DNA from: Roseateles depolymerans
Lineage (GTDB): Bacteria > Pseudomonadota > Gammaproteobacteria > Burkholderiales > Burkholderiaceae_C
DNA: 64,000 nucleotides
Assembly: GCF_003387155.1 (NCBI RefSeq)
Contig: NZ_QUMT01000002.1
Coordinates: 687,694 to 751,693, forward strand
Direction: 5' to 3'
How positions within the stretch are numbered: the first letter of the stretch is position 1; every line of letters begins with the position of its first letter. The notes beneath the pieces are model-generated. The model saw nothing but the letters and a program-made list of their open reading frames with translations, was not told where the DNA came from and did no database searches. Below, piece after piece: positions 30,268-39,059 of the stretch. A program made the position numbers and the translations under genes.

Positions 30268-30786
30268 TCAGCCCGGGGGAAGGGTGCTGTCCATCTGCTC
30301 CAGATGGTGGAGCAGGCTGGACCGCAGATCTTGCAATTGCCGCGTCAGCGTCTGTAGCTCGTCCAGGCTGCAGGCACTGGCGCAGGCCAGTTGTTCAGGG
30401 ATGCGGACGGCCTGCTCGCGCAGACCGCGACCGGCATCGGTCAGATGGATGTCGACCCGCCGCTCATCCTGCGCGCTGCGGCGCCGCTCCACCAGGCCCT
30501 GGCTTTCCAAACGCTTGAGCAGTGGGGTCAGCGTGCCCGAGTCCAGGCCCAGGCGTTGCCCCAGCGCGGAGACGGCCAGGCCGTCCGACTCCCACAGCAC
30601 CAGCATCACCAGGTATTGCGGATAGGTCAGGCCCAGCGGTGCAAGCAAGGGCTTGTACAGCTTGGTCATGGCCAGCGAGCTCGAATACAGCGCAAAGCAC
30701 AGCTGCAGGTCCAGCCGCAACCAGTCCGCGGGCGCCGCTGCGGGAGCGGCGGTCACCGGTGGGGAGGAGGGGGCTGCGTTCGACAT
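30268..30786 (-). CDS. ohrR: MarR-family organic peroxide sensor
   Basis: OhrR (172 residues) represses ohr until its N-terminal reactive Cys is oxidised. That Cys is in [13 protein letters not shown] (about residue 29), followed by [12 protein letters not shown] and the winged helix with [19 protein letters not shown] and [13 protein letters not shown] start at ATG 30786 ([10 protein letters not shown]); the frame continues 12 codons upstream through the presumed operator. ohr follows it, so both would be autoregulated together. Confidence 0.93.
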   Translation of the reverse strand: MSNAAPSSPPVTAAPAAAPADWLRLDLQLCFALYSSSLAMTKLYKPLLAPLGLTYPQYLVMLVLWESDGLAVSALGQRLGLDSGTLTPLLKRLESQGLVERRRSAQDERRVDIHLTDAGRGLREQAVRIPEQLACASACSLDELQTLTRQLQDLRSSLLHHLEQMDSTLPPG

Positions 30787-30804
30787 GGGCTCTACTGTAG
30801 CGAG

Positions 30805-30815
30805 CAATTCAATTG
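30805..30815. promoter_or_regulatory. Candidate OhrR operator
   Basis: CAATTCAATTG is a perfect palindrome, lying 18 bases upstream of the ohrR start in an AT-rich pocket (CAATTCAATTGCACACAAT). It resembles the AT-rich AATTnAATT-type palindromes bound by known OhrR proteins. Confidence 0.5.
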
Positions 30816-30833
30816 CACACAATCAAAGTGGTC

Positions 30834-30869
30834 TTTAAAAGGGCGGCTGCCTGGAAGAGGCTGCCGCCC
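30834..30869 (-). terminator. Rho-independent terminator of the ABC-F gene
   Basis: Read on the minus strand, GGGCGGC and GCCT pair with AGGC and GCCGCCC around a 5-base loop with one T-T mismatch, followed by TTTTAAAG. It isolates the dap-prmB-ABC-F block from ohrR. Confidence 0.75.
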
Positions 30870-30901
30870 TCAGCGCCACTGGGACTGGATGCGGAGTCGG
30901 C

Positions 30902-33046
30902 TCAGCTCGCCTGCAGCGCGTCCACCTGCTCGCTCAGTTCAAGCCAGCGCATTTCCTTCTCGTCCACTTCATCCCCGATGGCCTTGAGCCGTTTGCCGGC
31001 CTCGGCGATCTGGGCGGGCGAGAGCGTGCCGCTGGACAGCTGCGACTCCAGGCCCTCCCGCTCCGCATGCAGCGCTTTGAGTCGGGCGTCGATCTGCTCC
31101 ATCTCCTTGCGCAGGGGCCGCGTCTGCTCAGCCACACGCTGGCGGGCCTGGCCGGCGGCCTTGCGGTCCTCGCGGGACGCAATCGGGGCAGGCGCAGCGA
31201 CGGGCGCTGCCACCGGCGCAACAACGCCAGAGCCAGCGCCGCCGAATCCGGCACCCGCTGTGCTGCCCGACGCGCCGGAGCCGTTCGAAGCCCCCGCGCC
31301 GCCGGGAGCGCCAGAAGCGCCAGAAGCAGCGCCGCTCCCCGCTGCCGACGCGGAAGATCCCCCCGCCGCCGACCCCGCAGACCCCGCCGCCGCAGCCTTA
31401 TCCCGCTTGGCCAGCTCCTTCGCCTGCCGCGCCGCCTCCTTGGACTGCTCCAGCAGCCAGCGCTGGTAGTCGTCCAGGTCGCCGTCGAACGGCGCCACCT
31501 TGCCTTCGGCCACCAACCAGAACTCGTCGCAAACCTCGCGCAGCAGGGCCCGGTCATGGCTGACCAGCATCACCGTGCCTTCGAACTCGTTCAGCGCCAT
31601 GGACAGCGCCTCACGGGTCTGCAGATCCAGATGGTTGGTCGGCTCGTCCAGCAGCAGCAGGTTGGGGCGCTGCCAGACCAGCATGGCCAGCACCAGGCGG
31701 GCTTTTTCTCCGCCGGAGAGACTGCCCACCGCCTGGTTCACCATGTCGCCGACAAAGCGGAACTGGCCGAGGAAGTCCCGCAGTTCCTGCTCGCGCGCTG
31801 AGGGACTGACCTCCTTGGCCAGCCGCACCATGTGCTGCAGCGGACCTTCATCCGGCCGCAGCACATCCATTTCCTGCTGGGCGAAGTAGCCGATGGACAG
31901 GCCCTTGCCCTCGGTGATGGTGCCGCCCAGCGACGGCTGCATGCGCGCAATCGTCTTGACCAGCGTCGACTTGCCCTGGCCGTTGGCGCCCAGGATGCCA
32001 AAGCGCTGGCCGGCCAGCACCGAGCGGTCCACGCCGCGCACGATGACCTTTTCATCGCCCTCTGGCGCACCCGGCGTCAGATACCCGACCGACACCTGAT
32101 CGAACATCAGCATCGGATTGGGCAGGCTCAGCGGCTCGCGGAAGGAGAAGCTGAAATCCGCCGACGTCAGCACCGGCGCCAGCCGCTCCATCCGCTCCAG
32201 TGCCTTGACCCGGCTCTGGGCCTGCTTGGCCTTGCTGGCCTTGGCCTTGAAGCGGTCGATGAACTTCTGCAGATGGGCCACACGGTCCTGCTGCTTCTCG
32301 AAGGCGGCCTGCTGCAGCACCATGCGCTCGGCGCGCATCGCCTCGAAGGCGGTGTAGTTCCCGCCGTAGCGGTGCAGCTTGGCCTCGTCCAGATGCAGCG
32401 TGACCTTGGTGATCGCATCCAGGAATTCACGGTCGTGGCTGATGACGATCAGCGTGCCTTCATAGCGCTGCAGCCAGGCTTCCAGCCAGACCAGGGCATC
32501 CAGGTCCAGGTGGTTGGTCGGCTCGTCCAGCAGCATCAGATCGGCGGGGCACATCAGCGCGCGCGCCAGTTGCAGGCGCATGCGCCAGCCGCCGGAGAAG
32601 CTGTTGACCGGTGCATCCACCTGCGCGCCCTTGAAGCCCAGGCCCATCAGCAGCGCCTGGGCGCGGGCGGGCGCGTCAAAGGCGCCGGCATCCATCAGCA
32701 GCGCATGCGCTTCGGCGATGGCGTGGCCGTCGTCCGCGGCTTCCGCCTGCGCCAGGGCTTCGCGCGCCGCCATCAGCCGGGTGTCGCCTTCCAGCACGAA
32801 GTCGGTGGCGGGCATGTCCGTCTCGGGCATGTTCTGGGCGACCTCGCCCACGGCCCACTGGCGCGGAATCTCCACCTCGCCCTTGTCGCTGTGCAGCCGG
32901 TCGGTCAGCAGCGCAAACAGGCTGGACTTGCCCGCGCCGTTGCGGCCCACCAGGCCGACTTTTTCTCCGGGTTGCAGGGTGACGCTGGCATCGTCCAGCA
33001 CCACCTTCGTGCCACGCCGCAGCGTGATGTTGCGCAGCGTGATCAT
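30902..33046 (-). CDS. ABC-F family ATPase, YheS-like
   Basis: The protein has 714 residues with two ABC domains in one chain and no membrane segment. It is therefore an ABC-F ribosome-associated translation factor, not a transporter. Domain 1 has GRNGAGKSSL, SGGWRMRLQLARAL and LMLLDEPTNHLD; domain 2 has GANGQGKSTL, SGGEKARLVLAML and LLLLDEPTNHLD. The linker between them is charged and helical. After domain 2 come about 75 residues of Gly/Ala/Ser-rich low complexity and then a C-terminal coiled coil. Family members act at the ribosomal E site. Its ATG overlaps the prmB stop. Confidence 0.92.
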   Translation of the reverse strand: MITLRNITLRRGTKVVLDDASVTLQPGEKVGLVGRNGAGKSSLFALLTDRLHSDKGEVEIPRQWAVGEVAQNMPETDMPATDFVLEGDTRLMAAREALAQAEAADDGHAIAEAHALLMDAGAFDAPARAQALLMGLGFKGAQVDAPVNSFSGGWRMRLQLARALMCPADLMLLDEPTNHLDLDALVWLEAWLQRYEGTLIVISHDREFLDAITKVTLHLDEAKLHRYGGNYTAFEAMRAERMVLQQAAFEKQQDRVAHLQKFIDRFKAKASKAKQAQSRVKALERMERLAPVLTSADFSFSFREPLSLPNPMLMFDQVSVGYLTPGAPEGDEKVIVRGVDRSVLAGQRFGILGANGQGKSTLVKTIARMQPSLGGTITEGKGLSIGYFAQQEMDVLRPDEGPLQHMVRLAKEVSPSAREQELRDFLGQFRFVGDMVNQAVGSLSGGEKARLVLAMLVWQRPNLLLLDEPTNHLDLQTREALSMALNEFEGTVMLVSHDRALLREVCDEFWLVAEGKVAPFDGDLDDYQRWLLEQSKEAARQAKELAKRDKAAAAGSAGSAAGGSSASAAGSGAASGASGAPGGAGASNGSGASGSTAGAGFGGAGSGVVAPVAAPVAAPAPIASREDRKAAGQARQRVAEQTRPLRKEMEQIDARLKALHAEREGLESQLSSGTLSPAQIAEAGKRLKAIGDEVDEKEMRWLELSEQVDALQAS

Positions 33047-33912
33047 CGGGCAGCCACCAGTGCGTCGCGGGTGATGAGCAGCACCTGGTCCTCGCCGGCG
33101 GACGTGTCCAGCCAGGCGACTTCCAGCGCCGGGAAAGCGGCCTCGAAGTACTCGCGCTCGTTGCCGATCTCCAGCACCAGCACGCCGTGCTCGCTCAGAT
33201 GGTCGGGCGCCTTGTCCAGCATCTGGCGGATGAAGTCCATGCCGTCATTGCCGCCCGCCAGCGCCAGCGCCGGTTCGGCCTGGTATTCCAGCGGCAGGGC
33301 CTGCATCGACGCGCTGTTCACATACGGCGGGTTGCAAAGGATGAGGTCGTAGGCGCCCTCGGCCGGGCTCAGTCCGTCGCCTTGCAGCAGACGGATGCGG
33401 TCGGCCAGGCCGTGGCGGTCCACATTGATGCGGGCCACCGCCAGCGCGTCCGCGCTCAAATCGATGGCGTCCACCTGCACCTCCGGCCAGGCCATGGCCG
33501 CCAGCACGGCCAGGCTGCCGTTGCCGGTGCACAGGTCCAGCACCCGCACCGTCTGGTCGGACAGCCAGGCGTCGATGGTGGCGTCGGCCAGCAGCTCGGC
33601 AATGAAGCTGCGCGGCACGATGGCCCGCTCGTCCACATAGAAGGGCACGCCTTGCAGCCAGGCCTCGCGGGTGAGGTAGGCCGCCGGCTTGCGGGTGGTG
33701 ATCCGCTCCTGCACCAACGCGAGGACCGCTTCGGTGTCCTCGCCCGACACGGCGTCCTGCGCATGGTCGTCCAGCGCATCCAGCGGCACGCCCAGTTTCC
33801 ACATCACCAGCCAAGCGGCCTCGTCAAAGGCGTTGGTGGTGCCATGCCCAAATGAAACGCCCGCCTCGGAGAGGCGGGCGGCCTGGGCCTCGATCAGTTC
33901 CAGCAGCGTCAC
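33043..33912 (-). CDS. prmB: 50S ribosomal protein L3 glutamine methyltransferase
   Basis: PrmB (289 residues) methylates the Gln side chain of ribosomal protein L3 using S-adenosylmethionine. The SAM-binding motif is [16 protein letters not shown] (about residues 142-157) and the Gln-binding motif is [10 protein letters not shown]. The N-terminal helical domain is of the HemK/PrmC type. I call PrmB rather than PrmC from the overall sequence and the position. It overlaps dapE and the ABC-F gene by 4 bases each, so the three are one translational unit with two ribosome-linked members. Confidence 0.92.
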   Translation of the reverse strand: MTLLELIEAQAARLSEAGVSFGHGTTNAFDEAAWLVMWKLGVPLDALDDHAQDAVSGEDTEAVLALVQERITTRKPAAYLTREAWLQGVPFYVDERAIVPRSFIAELLADATIDAWLSDQTVRVLDLCTGNGSLAVLAAMAWPEVQVDAIDLSADALAVARINVDRHGLADRIRLLQGDGLSPAEGAYDLILCNPPYVNSASMQALPLEYQAEPALALAGGNDGMDFIRQMLDKAPDHLSEHGVLVLEIGNEREYFEAAFPALEVAWLDTSAGEDQVLLITRDALVAAR

Positions 33913-35060
33913 AGCAGCAAATGCTCCAGGGTGCGGCAGTAGATGCGCGTCAGCGGCGCAATCTGGTCCAGCGGCACATATTCGTTGATCTTGTGGATGC
34001 TCGCATTGAGCGGTCCGAATTCCACCACTTGCGGACAGATGCGCGCGATGAAGCGCCCATCCGACGTGCCGCCGGTGGTGGAGAGTTCCGTGGCCACGCC
34101 GGTTTCCTCGGCGATGGCGGCGCTGAGGGCGGCGGAGAGGCTGCCCACCGGCGTGAGGAAGGGTTCGCCGGACAAGGTCCAGTCCAGCTGGTACTCCAGG
34201 CCGTGTTCCTCCAGCAGCGCCTGCACGCGTTCGCGCAGGCCTTGCGGGGTGGATTCGGTGGAGAAGCGGAAATTGAAGTCCACCACCACCTCGCCGGGGA
34301 TCACATTGCCGGCACCGGTGCCGGCCTGGATGTTGGAGATCTGGAAGGTGGTGGGCGGGAAGTAGTCGTTGCCGGCGTCCCAGGTCATGGCCGCCAGTGC
34401 AGCCAGCGCAGGGGCGGCCTGGTGCACCGGGTTGCGCGCCAGATGCGGATAGGCCACGTGGCCCTGGATGCCCATCACCCGCAGCTTGCCGGACAGCGAG
34501 CCGCGGCGCCCATTCTTGACCGTGTCACCCAGCCGTTCGACCGAAGTCGGTTCGCCGACGATGCAGAAATCCAGCCGTTCCCCGCGCTGGCGGAGCTGCT
34601 CCACGCAGACGACGGTGCCATCGCGGGCAGGGCCTTCCTCGTCACTGGTCAGCAGGAAGGCGATGCTGCCGGCATGGTGCGGGTGGGCAGCGACGAAGTC
34701 CTCGGCTGCCACCACCATGGCGGCCAGCGAGGTCTTCATGTCGGCCGCGCCGCGTCCATAAAGCTGGCCGCCGCGCACGGTGGGCACGAACGGATCACTG
34801 GTCCAGCGGGCCAGCTCGCCGGTGGGCACGACATCGGTGTGGCCGGCAAAGACCAGGCGCGGGGCGGACGGATCGCTGCCGTCCTTCACCGCCCAGAGGT
34901 TGTGCACACGGAAGTCGTCGGGGCCGCTGTCCATGCGTTCCAGCCGGAAGCCCAGCACCTCCAGCCGCTCGCCGATCAGGGTGAGGCAGCCGGCGTCATC
35001 CGGGGTGACGGATGGGCGGGCGATCAGCTGTTCCAGCAGGGCGAGGGTGCGCGTCTGCAC
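33909..35060 (-). CDS. dapE: Succinyl-diaminopimelate desuccinylase
   Basis: DapE (about 383 residues from GTG 35060) removes succinate from N-succinyl-LL-diaminopimelate in lysine and peptidoglycan precursor synthesis. Zinc ligands are seen in [12 protein letters not shown] and in the LTSDEEGPA motif. The family N-terminus ([19 protein letters not shown]) begins right after 35060, and the length then matches E. coli (375). The frame stays open to a TTG at 35333 that overlaps the pilU stop, with another GTG at 35189. Translation from either would add 43-91 residues, partly made of the 15-base repeat listed separately. Confidence 0.92.
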   Translation of the reverse strand: MQTRTLALLEQLIARPSVTPDDAGCLTLIGERLEVLGFRLERMDSGPDDFRVHNLWAVKDGSDPSAPRLVFAGHTDVVPTGELARWTSDPFVPTVRGGQLYGRGAADMKTSLAAMVVAAEDFVAAHPHHAGSIAFLLTSDEEGPARDGTVVCVEQLRQRGERLDFCIVGEPTSVERLGDTVKNGRRGSLSGKLRVMGIQGHVAYPHLARNPVHQAAPALAALAAMTWDAGNDYFPPTTFQISNIQAGTGAGNVIPGEVVVDFNFRFSTESTPQGLRERVQALLEEHGLEYQLDWTLSGEPFLTPVGSLSAALSAAIAEETGVATELSTTGGTSDGRFIARICPQVVEFGPLNASIHKINEYVPLDQIAPLTRIYCRTLEHLLL

Positions 35061-35200
35061 ATCGGCGGTGTCCCGCTGGGCGGCGAAGGTGGGCGTCAGC
35101 GGGGAATAGGGGCCGCGAAAGCGCCCGCCGAGGTCGTCAGCGGGGTGCGTCGGGTCAACCGAGGGGGAAGGGGGCAGGGCGGAGCTCACCGCCCTATTGT

Positions 35201-35290
35201 CTCTTAGGTTGCAGGGTCTGAGATCGCGCCCCCTCACGTCACGGGCCCTCAGGTCACGCTTCCCCAGGTCACTGGCCTTCAGGTTGCCGT
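35201..35290 (-). repeat. Six-unit 15-base tandem repeat, pentapeptide-like when translated
   Basis: Six contiguous 15-base units share a core like CCTCAGGTCACG on the plus strand. In the open minus-strand frame leading into dapE they encode [24 protein letters not shown] units, close to the A(D/N)LXX pentapeptide repeat pattern. The unit length is a multiple of three and no stop interrupts it. Confidence 0.8.
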
Positions 35291-35329
35291 CGCTTCGGTG
35301 ATCGTCGCCCAGCCTACGCCCGGGCAGGC

Positions 35330-36490
35330 TCAACCCGGCTGCACATCCAGCGTGATGGACGTGAAGCTGGCCTCATCCGCAGCGGGCTCTTCCTTCTTGT
35401 TGCCGCCTTGCTGCTTGCCGCCGGTCATGTCGTTCTGCAGACGCCAGAGCAGGTTGGTCGGCGAGTCGGCGAAGGCCAGGCCTTCCTCGCGGGTGATGAC
35501 ACCGGTGTTGATGAGCTGGGCGAAGTGTTCCTCGAAGCTCTGGGAGCCTTCGGCGATGGACTTTTCCATCGCTTCCTTCACGCCGGCGAAGTCACCTTGC
35601 TCGATCAGCTCGGAAATCAGCTTGGTATTGAGCAGGATTTCGATGGCAGGCACCCGACCGCCCTGGGTGGAGCGCAGCAGACGCTGGGACACCACGGCTT
35701 TCAGGCCGGCGCCCAGGTCGTTCAGCATGGCCGGACGGGACTCCGGCGTGTAGAACGACATGATCCGGTTGAGCGCGTGATAGCTGTTGTTGCCGTGCAG
35801 GGTGGCCAGCACCAGGTGGCCGGACAGGGCGTAGGAGATGGCCGCGGTCATGGTGTCGCGGTCCCGGATTTCGCCGATCAGGATGCAGTCCGGCGCCTGG
35901 CGCAGGGCGTTTTTCAGGGCGACCTGCAGCGTGGCGGTGTCTCGGCCGACCTCACGCTGGTTCACCAGCGAGCGCTTGTTGGCGAACAGGTATTCAACGG
36001 GGTCCTCGATGGTGAGGATGTGGCCGGTCATCGTCTGGTTGCGATGCTCCAGCATGGAGGCCAGCGTGGTGCTCTTGCCGGTGCCGGTGGCGCCGACCAT
36101 CAGGATCAGGCCCCGCTTTTCGGTCACCAGCTTGCCCAGGATGCCGGGCAGGCCCAGGCTGTCCAGGGACGGGATGACGTGCGGGATGTGCCGGAAAACG
36201 GCGGCGATGGAGCCGCGCTGGCGAAAACCCGACAGCCGGAAGCTGCCGACCTTGGGGATGGAGACTGCCAGGTTGAGCTCGCCAGTCTGGTCGAGTTCCG
36301 CGAGGTGCTGCGGGTCGATGACTTCGGCGATCAGCTGCTTGGGCTGGGTGGGCGTGAGCAACTGGTCGGACACCTGGACCATCTGCCCGTTGATCTTGAT
36401 CAACACCGGCATGTTGGCCGACAGATAGGTATCGGACGCGCCCTTTTCGGCCATCAAGCGGAGGATCCGCTCCATATTCCCAGTGCTCAT
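35330..36490 (-). CDS. pilU: PilT/PilU-type twitching motility ATPase
   Basis: PilU (386 residues) is an accessory retraction ATPase of type IV pili. It shows the Walker A motif [12 protein letters not shown] (about residue 133), the Asp-box region [11 protein letters not shown], Walker [11 protein letters not shown] and the His box [13 protein letters not shown]. The long C-terminal tail after the core (Gly/Lys/Glu-rich) supports PilU over PilT. It sits alone between dapD and dapE, without pilT beside it. Its TGA overlaps a TTG of the frame that leads into dapE. Confidence 0.9.
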   Translation of the reverse strand: MSTGNMERILRLMAEKGASDTYLSANMPVLIKINGQMVQVSDQLLTPTQPKQLIAEVIDPQHLAELDQTGELNLAVSIPKVGSFRLSGFRQRGSIAAVFRHIPHVIPSLDSLGLPGILGKLVTEKRGLILMVGATGTGKSTTLASMLEHRNQTMTGHILTIEDPVEYLFANKRSLVNQREVGRDTATLQVALKNALRQAPDCILIGEIRDRDTMTAAISYALSGHLVLATLHGNNSYHALNRIMSFYTPESRPAMLNDLGAGLKAVVSQRLLRSTQGGRVPAIEILLNTKLISELIEQGDFAGVKEAMEKSIAEGSQSFEEHFAQLINTGVITREEGLAFADSPTNLLWRLQNDMTGGKQQGGNKKEEPAADEASFTSITLDVQPG

Positions 36491-36652
36491 GAGTCCCTTC
36501 CCAGCGGCCAGTGGCCTGAATCCGACATTATCGAATTTGTATCACCGCCCGCTGGCCTCCCCATTTGAAAAAGGAGGTAATTTTTGGCCGGGCCCAGCGC
36601 GGGGGCACGTGCGGGGACACGTGCGCAAGCAGGCGCGGGCCTGGCCGGGGCC

Positions 36653-37474
36653 TCAAGCCCGGAGCAGCTCGTTGATGGAGGTCTTGGCGCGGGTGCCGGC
36701 GTCCACCTTCTTGACGATGATGGCGGCGTAGAGGCTGTACTTGCCGTCATTCTTGGGCAGCGAGCCGCTGATCACGACCGAGCCGGCCGGCACGCGGCCA
36801 TAGGTGACCGTGTCGGTCTCGCGGTCGTAGATCGGGGTGCTCTGGCCGATGTACACGCCCATGGAGATGACGGAGTTCTCTTCCACGATCACGCCCTCGA
36901 CGATTTCGGAACGGGCGCCGATGAAGCAGTTGTCCTCGATGATCGTCGGGTTGGCCTGCAGCGGCTCCAGCACGCCGCCGATGCCCACGCCGCCGCTCAG
37001 GTGCACGTTCTTGCCGATCTGGGCGCAGGAGCCGACGGTGGCCCAGGTGTCCACCATCGTGCCTTCATCCACATAGGCGCCGATGTTCACGTAGGACGGC
37101 ATCAGCACCACGTTGCGGGCCATGAAGCTGCCGCGGCGAGCCACCGCCGGCGGCACCACGCGCACGCCGGTGGCACGCAGCTGCTCGTCGCTCATGCCGC
37201 CGAACTTGGTGGGCACCTTGTCGAAGAAGGTCATGTCGCCCGCGCCCATCTGGCGGTTGTCATTCAGGCGGAAGGACAGCAGCACCGCCTTCTTCACCCA
37301 CTGGTGCACCGTCCAGTCGCCCACGCTCTTGCGCTCGGCCACGCGCAGCGTGCCAGCGTCCAGGCCCGCCAGCACTTCGTCCACGGCGCGGCGCACGTCC
37401 GGCGCATTGGCGGGGTTGAGGTTGGCGCGGCCTTCCCAGGCCAGGTCGATGATGGATTGCAGATCTTGCGTCAT
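36653..37474 (-). CDS. dapD: Tetrahydrodipicolinate N-succinyltransferase
   Basis: DapD (273 residues) succinylates tetrahydrodipicolinate with succinyl-CoA. The central left-handed beta-helix hexapeptide repeats are visible ([35 protein letters not shown]). The N-terminal alpha-helical domain is of family type. It trimerises in the cytoplasm. It follows dapC by 117 bases on the same strand. Confidence 0.96.
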   Translation of the reverse strand: MTQDLQSIIDLAWEGRANLNPANAPDVRRAVDEVLAGLDAGTLRVAERKSVGDWTVHQWVKKAVLLSFRLNDNRQMGAGDMTFFDKVPTKFGGMSDEQLRATGVRVVPPAVARRGSFMARNVVLMPSYVNIGAYVDEGTMVDTWATVGSCAQIGKNVHLSGGVGIGGVLEPLQANPTIIEDNCFIGARSEIVEGVIVEENSVISMGVYIGQSTPIYDRETDTVTYGRVPAGSVVISGSLPKNDGKYSLYAAIIVKKVDAGTRAKTSINELLRA

Positions 37475-37591
37475 GGTGTGTCGTCAGTCAGAAGTGGAGG
37501 GGCTGGCGAAGGCAACGAGCGTTCGGTCTCAGGCTCGGCATGCTGAAGGCCTGCATCGGCCCCCGGGTGCCCCGCGCCAGCGGGAAGTCAG

Positions 37592-38821
37592 TCAATCGTT
37601 GGAGAACCGCGCCCGGGTGTAGGCCACGATCCGCTCCGCGGCTTCCAGGCATTCCGCCTGCTCGGCCACCAAGGCCAGGCGCACCCGTCCGGCACCCGGA
37701 TTGATGCCATGCGCGTCACGGGCCAGCAGGCTGCCCGGCAGGACGCCCACATTGTATTGAGCCAGCAGTCCCTGGGCGAAGCCGATGTCGTCGCCATCGG
37801 GCACGCCCGCCCAGAGGTAGAACCCGGCGTCGGGCAGCGCCACGTCCAGCACCTGCGCCAGCAGCGGCGTCACGGCGGCGAACTTGGCCCGGTACTGGGC
37901 GCGGTTCTCCACCACATGCTGCTCATCGTTCCATGCCGCCACGCTGGCCGCCTGGACCATCGGGCTCATGGCGCTGCCATGGTAGGTGCGATAGAGCAGG
38001 AAACGCTTGATCCAGGCCGCATCCCCGGCCACGAAGCCGGAGCGCATGCCCGGCACGTTGGAGCGCTTGGACAGGCTGCTCAAGGCGATCAGGTTGCGGA
38101 AGTCCGGGCGGCCCAGCTGCACCGCGGCCTGAAGGCCGGACAAGGGCGCCGCATCCGGCCCTTCGCGGAAGTAGATCTCCGAATAACACTCGTCGGAAGC
38201 GATGACGAAGCCGAATCGGTCGCTCAGCTCGAACAGCGTCTTCCACTCCGACAGCGGCATCACCGCCCCGGTGGGATTGCCCGGCGAGCAGACGTAGAGC
38301 AGCTGGGTGCGGGCCCAGGTCGCCTCGTCGATCTGCGACCAATCGGCCGCGAAATTGCGTGCCGGATCGGAATTGGCGAATGCGGGCGTGGCGCCGGCCA
38401 GCAGGGCCGCGCCTTCATAGATCTGATAGAACGGATTCGGGCAGACCACGGTGGCGCCGGGCCGGGTGGGGTCGATCACCACCTGGGCCAGCGAGAACAG
38501 CGCCTCGCGCGAGCCGATGACCGGCAGGATCTGCGTGGCCGGGTCCACCGTCAGGTCGTAGCGCCGCTGGATCCAGCCGGCGATGGCCTCGCGAAGGGCC
38601 GGTGTGCCCAGGGTGCTCGGGTAGTTGGACAGGCCCTTGAGATTGGCCATCAAGGCCTCTTCCACCAGCTTGGGCGCGGGATGGCGAGGTTCGCCCAGGC
38701 CCAGCGAGATGTGGGCCAGGTCCGGATTGGGGACGATGTCTTGCGTCAGGGCGCGCAGGCGTTCGAACGGGTAGGGGTTCAGGAGCGCCAGGCGGGGGTT
38801 GACCGGGGTGGTGGTCGACAT
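37592..38821 (-). CDS. dapC: Succinyldiaminopimelate transaminase
   Basis: DapC (409 residues) is a class I PLP aminotransferase making N-succinyl-LL-diaminopimelate. The PLP lysine is in SSLSKRSNVPGMRSGF (about residue 239), with CSPGNPTGAV and SDECYSEIYF upstream. I start at ATG 38821 (MSTTTPVNPRLALLNPYPF), the family N-terminus. The frame continues upstream through the dapC-protease spacer without a credible start. With dapD and dapE it completes the succinylase branch downstream of Asd. Confidence 0.94.
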   Translation of the reverse strand: MSTTTPVNPRLALLNPYPFERLRALTQDIVPNPDLAHISLGLGEPRHPAPKLVEEALMANLKGLSNYPSTLGTPALREAIAGWIQRRYDLTVDPATQILPVIGSREALFSLAQVVIDPTRPGATVVCPNPFYQIYEGAALLAGATPAFANSDPARNFAADWSQIDEATWARTQLLYVCSPGNPTGAVMPLSEWKTLFELSDRFGFVIASDECYSEIYFREGPDAAPLSGLQAAVQLGRPDFRNLIALSSLSKRSNVPGMRSGFVAGDAAWIKRFLLYRTYHGSAMSPMVQAASVAAWNDEQHVVENRAQYRAKFAAVTPLLAQVLDVALPDAGFYLWAGVPDGDDIGFAQGLLAQYNVGVLPGSLLARDAHGINPGAGRVRLALVAEQAECLEAAERIVAYTRARFSND

Positions 38822-38961
38822 AGCTGCTGGGGTGTCAGTGATCGGCGAATCATAGTGGGGCGGCGGGTCGGCGCAGCGGGTTTGAGGGCGTGCGGCGGCC
38901 GTCTGGCTTACTTGGTTGGGCAACCGTGGGTTGCTGGGCGCGGGGCGGGTGGTCCGTCTCC

Positions 38962-38994
38962 ATGAAACGCCGATGAAACGACCATGAAACGCCC
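38962..38994. repeat. Three 11-base direct repeats between dapC and the metalloprotease gene
   Basis: Three consecutive 11-base units begin with ATGAAACG, starting at 38962, 38973 and 38984. They sit in the divergent spacer, on one face of the helix. Confidence 0.75.
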
Positions 38995-39059
38995 ATCCCG
39001 GACAGTGCAGGCATTCCAAAAATCCAGGCCCGCGCCTTTGGCGACGCAGGCTGACCGCC

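Noticed and set aside
35201-35290. CRISPR array
   Set aside because: The 15-base units are contiguous, without spacers, and no cas genes are in the window; this is a simple tandem repeat.
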